Shown: piece after piece, positions 19,448 to 28,683 of the stretch
Position numbering within the stretch: position 1 is the stretch's first letter
How the letters are laid out: each line of letters begins with the position of its first letter
Source: Caulochytrium protostelioides
Taxonomy: Eukaryota; Chytridiomycota; Caulochytriomycetes; Caulochytriales; Caulochytriaceae
Direction of reading: 5' to 3'
Assembly (NCBI GenBank): GCA_003615045.1
Contig: ML014185.1
Location: 1-64,000 of the forward strand
DNA: 64,000 nt
Position numbers and translations under genes: made by a program
Notes under the pieces: generated by a model
Database searches by the model: none
What the model was told of the DNA's origin: nothing
What the model saw: the letters and a program-made list of their open reading frames with translations, nothing else

Positions 19448-21169
19448 GACGGATCGGCGTGCGAGTCCACCATCGAGGCCGAGGCCGAGCACGCGCACGC
19501 GCACGAGGGCGGCGCTCGGACGCCAACGACGACGACGCGGGACCCGCCGCGGCCGTCGTCAGGCGCGTTCGAGGGCTGGCGGCAGCCGCGGGGATCTTCG
19601 CGTCGGCACGGCGGGCGGACGCGGCCCGATCAGCGCCCGATCACCGATTCTGGGGGGAGAGACGCGACGCGACAGCGATGCCGAGGCCTGGAGCAGACGC
19701 GCCGCAGCGATGCAGGAGCGTGGCCGAGACGCCCCTCTCGCGCGGCCGATCCGCTCCAGACGTTCATCCGGCGACGTTCATACTGCACCGGATGAACGGC
19801 GACGATTCACCCGTCAGGACTGGCCCACGTACGCGAGGGCCGGCGTCCATCCTGCCGTTCTCGCCGCCCTCACCGCCGCTGCCACGGCTGCTGCCGCCGT
19901 GAAGGGGGCGACGCGCCAGGGTGCGACGCCCTTCAGCCGCGGGCACCCGCGCGACTCCGCCACAACGCCCTGAAGGCGGCGGTCCCGTCACGATCGGCTT
20001 CAGGCGATCACGGCCGCTCGTGGTATTCGCCGCTCGTGACGCCGACAGGCACGTGGCGCTGCCCGCCAACCACGTGCGCCACGTATCGTCTGGAACCGAC
20101 GGATCCGTCTGCCTTCATAGGCATGCGTCGCTTGATGGGTGTGGCCTCTGTACGGGCAAGAGTTCCCGGATCGGCCTTCGCAGCGCCGTTTCCTGGACGG
20201 CCTGGACCGAGCTTCTTCTGCGCATGGCCTTCTGCGCATGGCCGTGCATGGCCGTGCATGGCCGCGGATGGCCGCGCCGAGAAGCCGCTGACGCACGAAA
20301 CCGCTGGCGCCTTGGCCTCCAAACGCTTCCAGAGGAGGCGTCGGACGTCGGGGATGGCGGTCCGAGAGCGACCACGGCGACCATGGCGGCGGCGGCGCCC
20401 CCCCGGCCGCGCCCACCGTCCATACAAAATAGAGTGGCAGCGCGGACGATTGTCACCTTGGCCGCCTCCGACTGCCCCGGCCGGGACTGGCCGATCACCG
20501 CCGTCGGTGGTCCCGGCCCCCAGCTGCCGGCTGCGGGAGTATGGACGGCGGGCTGCAGCATGCATCGCCGGGTGCTATGGGTCCTGCGCGGGTTCACCAT
20601 GGCCTGGCGCTTCGGACGCTTCGGACGTGGCTGCGGTCAGCGAGCGCTGACTTCCACGGGAGGCCGACGCGGCGTGGAACTCACCCGCTCTTCCCCGGGC
20701 GAGGGCATTGAGTGCGAGGTGAACGCCGCGAGGGATCGAAAAGCCAGTGCTTCAAACGAATCCGACGGGCGACGGGGGATGAGTCGGGAGGAGTCGGGCG
20801 CTTCGGGATGATTCGGATGATAGTATACACGCCTGCTCACGGCGCAAGACTCATGGGCCGTAGACCATCGTCGTGGGGAACGGGGTACAAAGTCAGCTGC
20901 TGAAAGTATTAGAAATCGCCCCATGATCAAAAAAATCCCGAACATCTCGAAAAATCCTGGCATGACCCGGCTTGTGCGACACTTGATACCGAACATCGCG
21001 TGGCAAGCGGTGCCACAGCAGTCCCTTGACTGACTGACTGACTGTGTCGCGCCTGAGACCTGATATCCTCGACGATCACCCTTCATCCGAGCGCCGACGC
21101 TCATTTTGAACTTGTCGACGCCGCGTTAACCGCCCTGGCGACGTCTCTCTTTGCCGTGCGACCTCGCTG
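19448..21169. other. Divergent 1.7-kb intergenic region
   Basis: It separates the glycosyltransferase-like gene (-) from the RGS gene (+). No gene is supported; a 296-codon open frame at 19921-20811 has no domain and is repeat-laden. It holds the CATGGCC repeat at 20222-20275. A more AT-rich stretch (20816-21060) contains an A-run, and TGACTGACTGACTG lies near 21028-21043. Confidence 0.55.
20222..20275. repeat. Degenerate GCATGGCC tandem repeat
   Basis: Five to six copies of a GCATGGCC-like unit at 8-15-base spacing. A related ATGCCAGGCC repeat occurs at 46881-46908. Confidence 0.7.
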
Positions 21170-24142
21170 ATGGCCGCGCCACCCGCCGCCGACGGCGTGG
21201 CCGTCGCGGCCGCCGCCGCCGCCGCCGCTCATGATACTCCCGCGAGTCTCGCCGCAGAGGCCAGCAAGCTCGGCCCCATCGATACCACCGGATACCGTCG
21301 CGGCGACGGCCCCGCGAGCGCGCCGCCGGCCGCCGGCAGCACCAGCCCGGACGCCCCGACGTCGAGCGACGCGACGCTCGCGATGGGCTCGGCGGGCGGC
21401 CTCGCGCCGGCGCTGCGCGGCGCGACGAGCACGACGTTCACGCGGCGCTCGACGCCCAACCTGGACGAGGAGGACGAGGAGGGCGCCGCCGTCGGCGCGC
21501 TCGCCAGCTCGCTCGCAGGCGGCAGCGGCAGCGGCGGCGGGAGCCTCCTGGCGGGCTCGACGGCGCCGCTCAACAGCGTATCGCGCACCGGCACGATCGG
21601 CGACCTCCGGCGCTCCTCGAATGCCCAGTCGGACCCGCTGCTCAGTGGCGGCGGTGGCGGCGGCGGCGGCGGCGGCCATGCGGCGGTGGCACAACAGATC
21701 CACAGCGCGGCGCGCGAGGTCATTATGGCGTGGGGCCCGCGGACCCGGGGGTTCCCTTTCAATGCGACCACGCGGCGCCGCTTCGAGCAGTATGCGCGCG
21801 TGACGGCGGCGATCGTCACCGACGGCGAGATCAAGATCAAGACGCGCACGCGGCTCTTTGAATCGTTCCCGTTGTCGTTTCTGGCCAGCGACCTCTGCAC
21901 ATGGCTCATGCGCAAGTGCCGCTTCATCGAACCCGTCGAGGCCGTCCGGTATGCGGAGAAGCTGCTGCGGTATGGGTTCATCTTGCGCTACGACGGCGCC
22001 ATGCATGTGGCGGCCGACAGCACGTTCCTGACCGTGCAGGCCTCAAGCCTATGGCCGATGGAGAGCGACGTGCCCGGCGACTTGGACCAGTACCTGTACC
22101 TAGAGTCGCGCATCGCGAATTCGCCGGACCTGCAGGGCATCGAGCGCTGGGAGATCGAGCGCTTGACGGCGCTGCACGAGCTCCTGCTGCGCATGGACAT
22201 CACGGACCTCGAGTACTACAAGGCGCTGCGCCGCTCGCGGCTGTCCAAGTTCGGGTCGGCGCCGCTGAAGCTCTTCCTTGCGCAGGAGCGCGCGTACTGG
22301 CAGCTCGCCCGGCCGGCGCCGAACACGGACACGCTGATCACGAATGACCTCGAGAACGCCCAGACCGACGCGGGCACCGCGGACAAGGTCCGGCTCGACT
22401 CGGACGCGTATGCGGAGACGCTGTCGGGCGACGCGCTGCTCGCGTGGCACGAGGCGCGCGTGCGCCAGCTCCAGCTCGGCGAGAAGATCCCGATGGTCAA
22501 GATGTCGTTCCTGCTCGACCGCATCATGCACTATACCGACGCCGTCTCGCCGGTCGACGCGTTCCTGCCGTGGAACACGCAGATCGCGAACCCCTGGCAC
22601 CTCGACGAGTCCCACAAGCCGCCCGTGCGCTCCGAGCTCACCGTCACGCTGGCGGAGCTCGGGCTGTGGAAGTCCGGATTCGCACACCTGATGACGGACC
22701 CCGTCGGCGTCGCGCACTTCGAGACTTGGTGTTGCCAAGTCTATGCCGAGGAGAACATCCGGTTTATCCGGCGCTGCCAGGCCCTTGACACGCTCGACCG
22801 CGCCGCATACGTGGCCGAGGCGCACGCGATCTATACGGACTTCCTGCAGACTGGCTGCGCCCACGAGCTCAACCTCGAGGGTCCCATCCTGCAGGCGATT
22901 GAAGCCCACTACCCCGTCGGCGCCGACGGCGTCGTGGCCGTCCAGCCCAAGATCCCCGACACGCTCTACAACGACGCCGTCGAGAGTATCATGACGCTGT
23001 GCAGCAAGGATGCGTACCACCGCTACCTGACAAGTGACCACTTCACGTCTTTCGAGCACGCCGTCGAAGAGCGCCACCAACGCCAGATGGCCGCGCAGCG
23101 CCACCACAGCCACCACAGCCTGCTGAGCACGAGCGAGAAGCTCGACCGCCTCAAGTACAGCCCCTCGCACTACAACTCCACGGGCAACATGCTGCGCCGC
23201 ATGTCTCACGACGCCAGCTTCCGCTCCACCGGGCACATCGATCACAGCAGCGCCGGCAGCGGCCTCCACCGCCGCGCCTCTGAGGACGCCTACGGCACCG
23301 CCCACCGGCTCGCCCAGCGACTGCACGGCGCGCCAAGCCACGACTCCGTGCCGCCGCACCTTGCCGGCTCGCAGCCGCCGCACCCGGCCTCCAGCAGCGT
23401 GATCGGCAGCTCGCCGATGGGCAGCCACGCGGCGTCGGTGGCGTCGGTCCCGCACGCAGCGGGCGCCGATGGCGCGGCGTCGACGCTGTCGCGCCGCGCG
23501 TCGCGCACCTCCCACGCGTCGTTCGGCTCGCACGGCGTGCTCTTTGGCCGCGGCGGCGGCGGCGCCGTGGTGCATCTCGCCGGGAGCGTCGAGGCGGCCG
23601 CCGAGGGCGCCAGCGAGACGTCGAGCGACGCGGCGAGTCTGCGCGCGAGCATCACGAGCCACGACAAGCACGGCGGCGAGCGCAGCGAGCGCGACCACGG
23701 CTGGCTCCACCTGTTCGGACGGCACCGCGGCGGCCACGGCCACGAGCCGGGCAGCGGTCGGCCGGATCCCGCCGAGATGGCCGAGGCGACAGACGAAGCG
23801 ACGACGGCGGCGGCGGACGAAGCGCCGACAGCCGCGACGGACGACGACGACGAAGCACGGCTTGCGACGTCGACGATGGCGCTCGCGGGCGCCGCGACGC
23901 CGTCCACCGCCGAGACGGACGCGGCGGCGACCACGCCGTCCGGCGCGGAGGCCAAGACGGCGCGTCCGGGTTCGGCCAGTAAGGGCGGGCTGTTCAACAA
24001 GCTTCGCGGCAAGCCGTCGGCCGAGAAACTGCTGCCCCGCGACCCGACCGGGGGCGGTCCCACGGTCGCTAATGTGGCCGAGAAGCCGGAGCAGGAGGCC
24101 CAGCAGCAGCCCAGTATGACTGAGGTCCAAGGCGCCAAGTAG
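21170..24142 (+). CDS. RGS protein of R7-like architecture (DEP, DHEX, GGL-like, RGS)
   Basis: 990 residues. An Ala/Gly/Ser-rich N terminus (1-200) precedes a DEP domain (about 210-300) with SFPLSFLASDLCTWLM and AEKLLRYGFILRYD. A helical linker matches R7 DHEX, including FLAQERAYWQLARPAPNT. At about 430-495, ARVRQLQLGEKIPMVKMSFL, then a segment reading DAFLPWNTQIANPW, matches the GGL region and its DPFL...NPW exit. The RGS domain (about 500-625) has AHLMTDPVGVAHFETW, EENIRFIRRCQAL and a C-terminal YHRYLTSDHF. RGS domains speed GTP hydrolysis by G-alpha, and DEP/DHEX places R7 proteins at membranes. GGL binds a G-beta subunit in animals. Yeast Sst2 has DEP and RGS but no GGL. The last 360 residues are Ser/His/Ala-rich. 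The ATG at 21170 is the first in frame. Confidence 0.88.
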   Translation: MAAPPAADGVAVAAAAAAAAHDTPASLAAEASKLGPIDTTGYRRGDGPASAPPAAGSTSPDAPTSSDATLAMGSAGGLAPALRGATSTTFTRRSTPNLDEEDEEGAAVGALASSLAGGSGSGGGSLLAGSTAPLNSVSRTGTIGDLRRSSNAQSDPLLSGGGGGGGGGGHAAVAQQIHSAAREVIMAWGPRTRGFPFNATTRRRFEQYARVTAAIVTDGEIKIKTRTRLFESFPLSFLASDLCTWLMRKCRFIEPVEAVRYAEKLLRYGFILRYDGAMHVAADSTFLTVQASSLWPMESDVPGDLDQYLYLESRIANSPDLQGIERWEIERLTALHELLLRMDITDLEYYKALRRSRLSKFGSAPLKLFLAQERAYWQLARPAPNTDTLITNDLENAQTDAGTADKVRLDSDAYAETLSGDALLAWHEARVRQLQLGEKIPMVKMSFLLDRIMHYTDAVSPVDAFLPWNTQIANPWHLDESHKPPVRSELTVTLAELGLWKSGFAHLMTDPVGVAHFETWCCQVYAEENIRFIRRCQALDTLDRAAYVAEAHAIYTDFLQTGCAHELNLEGPILQAIEAHYPVGADGVVAVQPKIPDTLYNDAVESIMTLCSKDAYHRYLTSDHFTSFEHAVEERHQRQMAAQRHHSHHSLLSTSEKLDRLKYSPSHYNSTGNMLRRMSHDASFRSTGHIDHSSAGSGLHRRASEDAYGTAHRLAQRLHGAPSHDSVPPHLAGSQPPHPASSSVIGSSPMGSHAASVASVPHAAGADGAASTLSRRASRTSHASFGSHGVLFGRGGGGAVVHLAGSVEAAAEGASETSSDAASLRASITSHDKHGGERSERDHGWLHLFGRHRGGHGHEPGSGRPDPAEMAEATDEATTAAADEAPTAATDDDDEARLATSTMALAGAATPSTAETDAAATTPSGAEAKTARPGSASKGGLFNKLRGKPSAEKLLPRDPTGGGPTVANVAEKPEQEAQQQPSMTEVQGAK

Positions 24143-24366
24143 GCGTGAGAGCCGCGGCCCGAAACGACCATGGCATACTGTGGACCTTTCCCTCGTGACG
24201 CTTTTCTTTTTTATTTTAGTTGGTCTTCGTTTCCCCCCTTATTTCTCTCGCTTTAATTCCTTTTGGGTATGATCAGAACCACGATTCGTTATACCGAGAC
24301 AGACCACCGTATCAGGTGGACCCGTCCGAGTCGAGGGAGTATGATGTGGCCAGCACCGTGCGGTTC

Positions 24367-26082
24367 TTAGGGCGCTTTCTTGATGGAGAAGTAGACTTCG
24401 CCAAGAACTTGGAGGGCCTGCGCGCGGCGGCGCAACCGTTCGCGTGGGGGAGACGGATCGCTGAGCACGCGGTCGCAGACCTCACGCAGGACCGACTCAA
24501 CCTCCAGTTTCGACCCGCGCCACAGCGCCTCCATGCCCTTGTCGGCGGCCTCGCGCTCGAGCCGCTCGCGCGCGCCGCCCGTGTCGGCCGCAATCTCGCC
24601 GCTGGCGGCCTCTTCCTTCTCTCGCTCCGCCTCCATGGCCTGCAATTTCGTGAACGAGTTGCGCAGGTCGAGCGCCGTCCTGAAGGTCCCGACGGTCTCG
24701 CCAAAGATATGCGCCTTTTCGCGCATCATGCCGGCGACCTGGTTGCCGAAGCCCCACGCGCGCTTGAGGACCGGGCCGTCCTCGGCATCGTGCTTCGCAA
24801 GGTACTGGTGCGCCTTCAGCGCGTAAGTATAGCCGATGGCGTGCAGCAGCTCGACGCCGTAGGACGCGTCCTTGAGCTGCTCGGCCTCGACGCCCATCAT
24901 CTGGCGGAAAGCCTCCAGCGCCTCGGCGGCGAGCTCCTCGGGCGTCGTGCCGACGAGCCCGTCCGCAGGGTCGGCGTTCACGTCGAATACGGGGAATGCG
25001 TCCACATACAGCGACAACTTGTTGATCAGCGTCGTGGTCAGCCGCTCGACGCGGGCGCTGCGGATCGCGCGGCGCTCCTCCAGATTCACTGCCGCGAGAC
25101 CCGCTGTGGCGCCGGCCCCTCCCGCAGGGCCGGCGCCGGCCGCCGTCGGCGCGGGGCTGCCCTCCGCGCCGGCGGCGCCGCGGCTATCGTCGGCGGCCGC
25201 CATGGCGGCCTTGAAGTCGCGCGCGATGCTGATCTCGCCAATAAGATCGCGGAAGAGCTCGCCGCCAAATTGGTTCTGGAAGAAGGCCTCCGGGTCGGTG
25301 AACATGGCGGCGCCGGCGCCGCCCGGCCCGCCGCCGGCGGCCTTGCCGAGCACGCCGTCGCGGCCATACTGGTTGTAGACGGTGCGGCGGTGGACGTCGC
25401 TCAGCACCTGGTATGCCTCGCTGATCTGCTTGAACGTTTCCTCGGCGGACGGGTCGTTCGGGTTCTTGTCCGGATGGCTCTTCATGGCCATCACGTAGTA
25501 GGCTTTCTTGATCTGCGCGGGCGTCGCTTGCGGGTCGACGCCGAGCAGGTCATAATACTCGGTTTCGAGGGGCTTGGCATCGGAGCCGCGCGCGCCGTCG
25601 TGGCGTGGCCGCGGCGCATGGGCATTCGCATGGCCACTGGGCCCTGGACTCGATCGCTGGGTACTCGTAGTACCATTCGGCGTTCCGGGCCTGGGTGTCG
25701 ATGGCTTTGCTGAAGCTGCCGCTGCTGCAGTTGCTGCTGCTGCCGAAGCTGAGGATGCTGACGATCCGGTGGAAGGCGCCGGCGTGCCGACATGGGCGAC
25801 GCCATGCACGCGGTTAAGCTCATCCCAGCCGGCCAGGGGCACCGCGGATCCGGCGACCCGGAAGGTCTCGAGGCATGCGAAGCACTGCACGTGGTATGCT
25901 TCGGGCGGCGTCGGCGACGCGCGGTGGCGGTCCGACGGCGGCGGGATGCTGAACTCGACGGTCGTCTGGCAGGCGGCGCACGGCCAGCGCACGCACAGTC
26001 GCGGCCGGCGCGAGGTGATCAGAGGCGGCGCCGGCGGCGCGGGCTCAGGTCGCATCGGGGACGAAGACGGCGGCGGCGCCAT
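24367..26082 (-). CDS. DnaJ / DnaJ-X cochaperone with N-terminal CxxC pairs (Caj1/Djp1-like)
   Basis: 571 residues from the ATG at 26082; upstream frame to 26238 has no ATG. The J domain covers about 173-240 with the essential HPD at 203-205 (KSHPDKNPND), so it should stimulate Hsp70 ATPase. Right after it, a region ending FGGELFRDLIGEISIARDF and a long helical C-terminal part (about 325-500, including ASYGVELLHAIGYTYALKAH) match the DnaJ-X domain of yeast Caj1 and Djp1. Djp1 assists peroxisomal and mitochondrial import. Ahead of the J domain, CAAC (35-38) and CFAC (67-70) form a plausible four-cysteine zinc site, followed by an Ala/Ser/Thr-Pro linker. Its 3' end is 224 bases from the convergent RGS gene. 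Confidence 0.9.
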   Translation of the reverse strand: MAPPPSSSPMRPEPAPPAPPLITSRRPRLCVRWPCAACQTTVEFSIPPPSDRHRASPTPPEAYHVQCFACLETFRVAGSAVPLAGWDELNRVHGVAHVGTPAPSTGSSASSASAAAATAAAAASAKPSTPRPGTPNGTTSTQRSSPGPSGHANAHAPRPRHDGARGSDAKPLETEYYDLLGVDPQATPAQIKKAYYVMAMKSHPDKNPNDPSAEETFKQISEAYQVLSDVHRRTVYNQYGRDGVLGKAAGGGPGGAGAAMFTDPEAFFQNQFGGELFRDLIGEISIARDFKAAMAAADDSRGAAGAEGSPAPTAAGAGPAGGAGATAGLAAVNLEERRAIRSARVERLTTTLINKLSLYVDAFPVFDVNADPADGLVGTTPEELAAEALEAFRQMMGVEAEQLKDASYGVELLHAIGYTYALKAHQYLAKHDAEDGPVLKRAWGFGNQVAGMMREKAHIFGETVGTFRTALDLRNSFTKLQAMEAEREKEEAASGEIAADTGGARERLEREAADKGMEALWRGSKLEVESVLREVCDRVLSDPSPPRERLRRRAQALQVLGEVYFSIKKAP

Positions 26083-28683
26083 GGCCGACGTGGCGTCGGA
26101 AGGCGGGCAGGTGCGGGCTTGACGCGAGAAACGTCGGCGGCGGCGGCAGCAGCGACAGACGTGCCGCGACAGAGGCCGGTGCGCCTCGCGGGGACCGGTC
26201 GTCGTCTGGACGGGACGTGCCCAACGCCGGGTGGGCACCAGAACGATAGATCAGGTATACGGGTCTACGGCGATGGTCACGAGCGCATGGCGATGTCGCC
26301 GTCTGCAGTATGGTGAAGCGGCATCGGCCCGCATTCGAGCGACGGGCGGCCGTGGGGCGGCCAGACGCGGAGGCGGGGCGTCGCGCCACGGCAGGGGGTG
26401 CGGCTCTCCCACCATCCTACGCTCCAGGAGGGTCCCCTTCCAGGAAGGAAATGCCGATTCTCGGTGCAACAAAGTTCCTGGCATCGAATTCGTCGTGTTC
26501 GTCAAAGGATCGATGATGGTATAGCACATACGCGGCTTTGACGAGCAACTCATCACACGGCATTCCACGTGTTGACGAGATTTTAACGCCCCAAGTCTCA
26601 ATACTGTATCATCGATGTTGCTGACCGCTTGCTGCGTCGACACTAATCTCCTGATCGTGCCCATCAGGCAAGCTCTCTTCAGAAGCATGAAGCATCGCCA
26701 ACGGGCGGTATGCCAATCCTTATGTCAAGGCGCTATCATCCGGCTGAACATCAGTGAAAGGCCTATCGTGGTAGACCAGGCGCTTCGACTGCAAACAACC
26801 CAAGCGTGCGCATCGACCATGGCAGCGGCATTTGAGGGTGGTTTTGCGGCACTTGTGACTGTTCCCTGGTTCTCTGATGACATTGCTGCAAGAGACTGCG
26901 ATGCGCCGCCGTTGGCTGACACGCGACCCGGCTCCCGTTGAAGAACGCGCGTCTCCAACTCCGACACCACTCGGTTTGCGGGTCTCACGGCCGACGTCAA
27001 AGACAACGAAGCGTCATGCTGCCGCAAATTGTCTGGACGACTTGATGTCGGGTTCAGTCGGGTTCAGTCAAAATGTCGTCAAACGTCAGGCTGGCTGGTT
27101 GGCTGGCGTTGGCGCGTCGTCCCTGGCCAGGTCAGCAAATCCAAGTGTGGCGCACCCTGCGGCGACCCCTCCAAAATGGCGCAGCCACGCGCAACGGTGC
27201 GCCACACTTTTCACCGCGCAATCCGGTGCTGGCCGCGGGCGCTTTCCTGGCGCTCCCCTGGCGCTCCCCGTCGATGCCCTGCGGCAACTCCGCCCGGCCA
27301 GTCGGCGATGATTGACGTGGACGCGACTCGCGACGGGCCGTCGTGTCCTGCCATACCTGCATGCCGGACCCCCCGATGCGCATCCGGTCCGGTCGTCAGC
27401 CCCGCCAATCGGGACGAACGGGGCCGACAGCACTCCGACCGGTGCTCGGCGGGGTCCGAGGGTCCTGGCGATGTTGCGCCATGCTGACGACGCGCGCGCC
27501 CGCCGCGACCCGAGTCCCGCGCTAGAGACGGCGCGTCAACGCTGCTCCACAGGCCTCTGGCGCACGCGTAATGGTGCTCGACCGGCGACGCGAGCGCTGT
27601 GTCATCAAGCGTCTGGCCGGCCCCTCCCACCGACGGCGGAGGCCACCAGGGATCCTGCGAGGACCGGCGGAGTCCGAGCGGCGAGAGCGCGGCTCGAGCC
27701 ATGCGCTGCCGGGGCCAGGTCAGCGTCCCGCGGCGCGTCTTCGTCGGCGTCATCGTCGGCGGCGATCTTCGCAGGCCGCCGCCGGCTGCGCTCTTGCGAG
27801 AACGCATCATCGCATATGTATACAAGACCCTCATCGTAGTGCTCCTGAGCGCGGGACCCGCGGTCGGCTTCGCGTCTTCCAGCGTTCGCGCCGTCGCCGT
27901 CTTGCGCACGTTCGCCTCATCATGAGTTCATCGATGCATGAGACTCGCTATGGATGTGTCGTTTACATCCTCGATTCTAGACCACTCCCATAGGCTCTTC
28001 GTACCACATCGACCGGTATTCGTTACCTTAATCCTCCGTGTGCTCATAGACCCGACATTTACCGCTTCCCATATACTAATAGTTCCTGCATTGGACCAAG
28101 ATCCGCCCCGATAGGCCCGCTCGACTTGACGTAGGCAACCGTATTCGGTCAACGATCCTCACTTGGCTGCATGACACGATCCGACGCCGTTGACTCGCCA
28201 CGACGCCTCTGCCGTCCCATCTGCTGAATGGCCAGCTCTCACGCATAGCCCAATTCAAAAATTCGGTCACGGCGCACCGGCACGGCCGCTTCGCTGTTAG
28301 CCGTGTGTATTTCATTGTATCCTGGCATCCAGACGCTGTTTTTAATACTTCTGGTCTTCTTTTTTATATCTTTCTGCACACTCAGCTGGCTCAGTCCGTT
28401 CTGTTACCAAGACCGGCAGTCGACCGCTGCACCGTCATTCCTTTTCGTCACGGCGCTCCCCGTTGCGTCTCCACCCCTTGTATTGTATCATCCCGATTAA
28501 CAGCGCCGCTGTCTCAGGTCACGTTCCTCGACGCCACTGTTCCGATTGCTTCGCGTGTGAACCTGCCTTGTTCTGTCTCCTTTTCCGACGGTCCCGCATA
28601 CTTGTAGCGACGTGCCAACCCACGATCCTTCCGCTCGGCTGCGTGGACCGGCGACGGCACCCCCCTTCTTTGCCTCCCGCAGC
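26083..28683. other. 2.6-kb intergenic region
   Basis: No gene is supported on either strand. About 26500-26900 and 27790-28600 are clearly less GC-rich than the genes. It holds a perfect 14-base inverted repeat (27143-27209) and a direct repeat of GTCGGGTTCA ending GTC (27047-27069). A pyrimidine-rich leader (28318-28600) precedes the next gene. The leader could contain an untranslated exon and intron that I cannot place. Confidence 0.5.
27143..27209. repeat. Perfect 14-base inverted repeat (hairpin)
   Basis: AAGTGTGGCGCACC at 27143-27156 is exactly complementary to 27196-27209, with a 39-base loop. Confidence 0.85.

Noticed and set aside
16895-19795. 966-codon plus-strand open frame across the 17.4-kb convergent junction
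   Set aside because: It overlaps two better supported genes and has no domain.
20810-20910. GATGATA ... CTGA pair resembling C and D boxes of a snoRNA
   Set aside because: The C box is imperfect and no closing terminal stem was found.
28070-28110. CATATACTAATAG near GCTTCC, reminiscent of the U6 snRNA 5' region
   Set aside because: The following ACAGAGA box and the rest of U6 are absent, so the match is short and coincidental.
27928-28152. 74-codon minus-strand frame with less biased composition
   Set aside because: No recognisable domain, overlapped by another frame, and no good supporting signals; probably chance in a lower-GC stretch.
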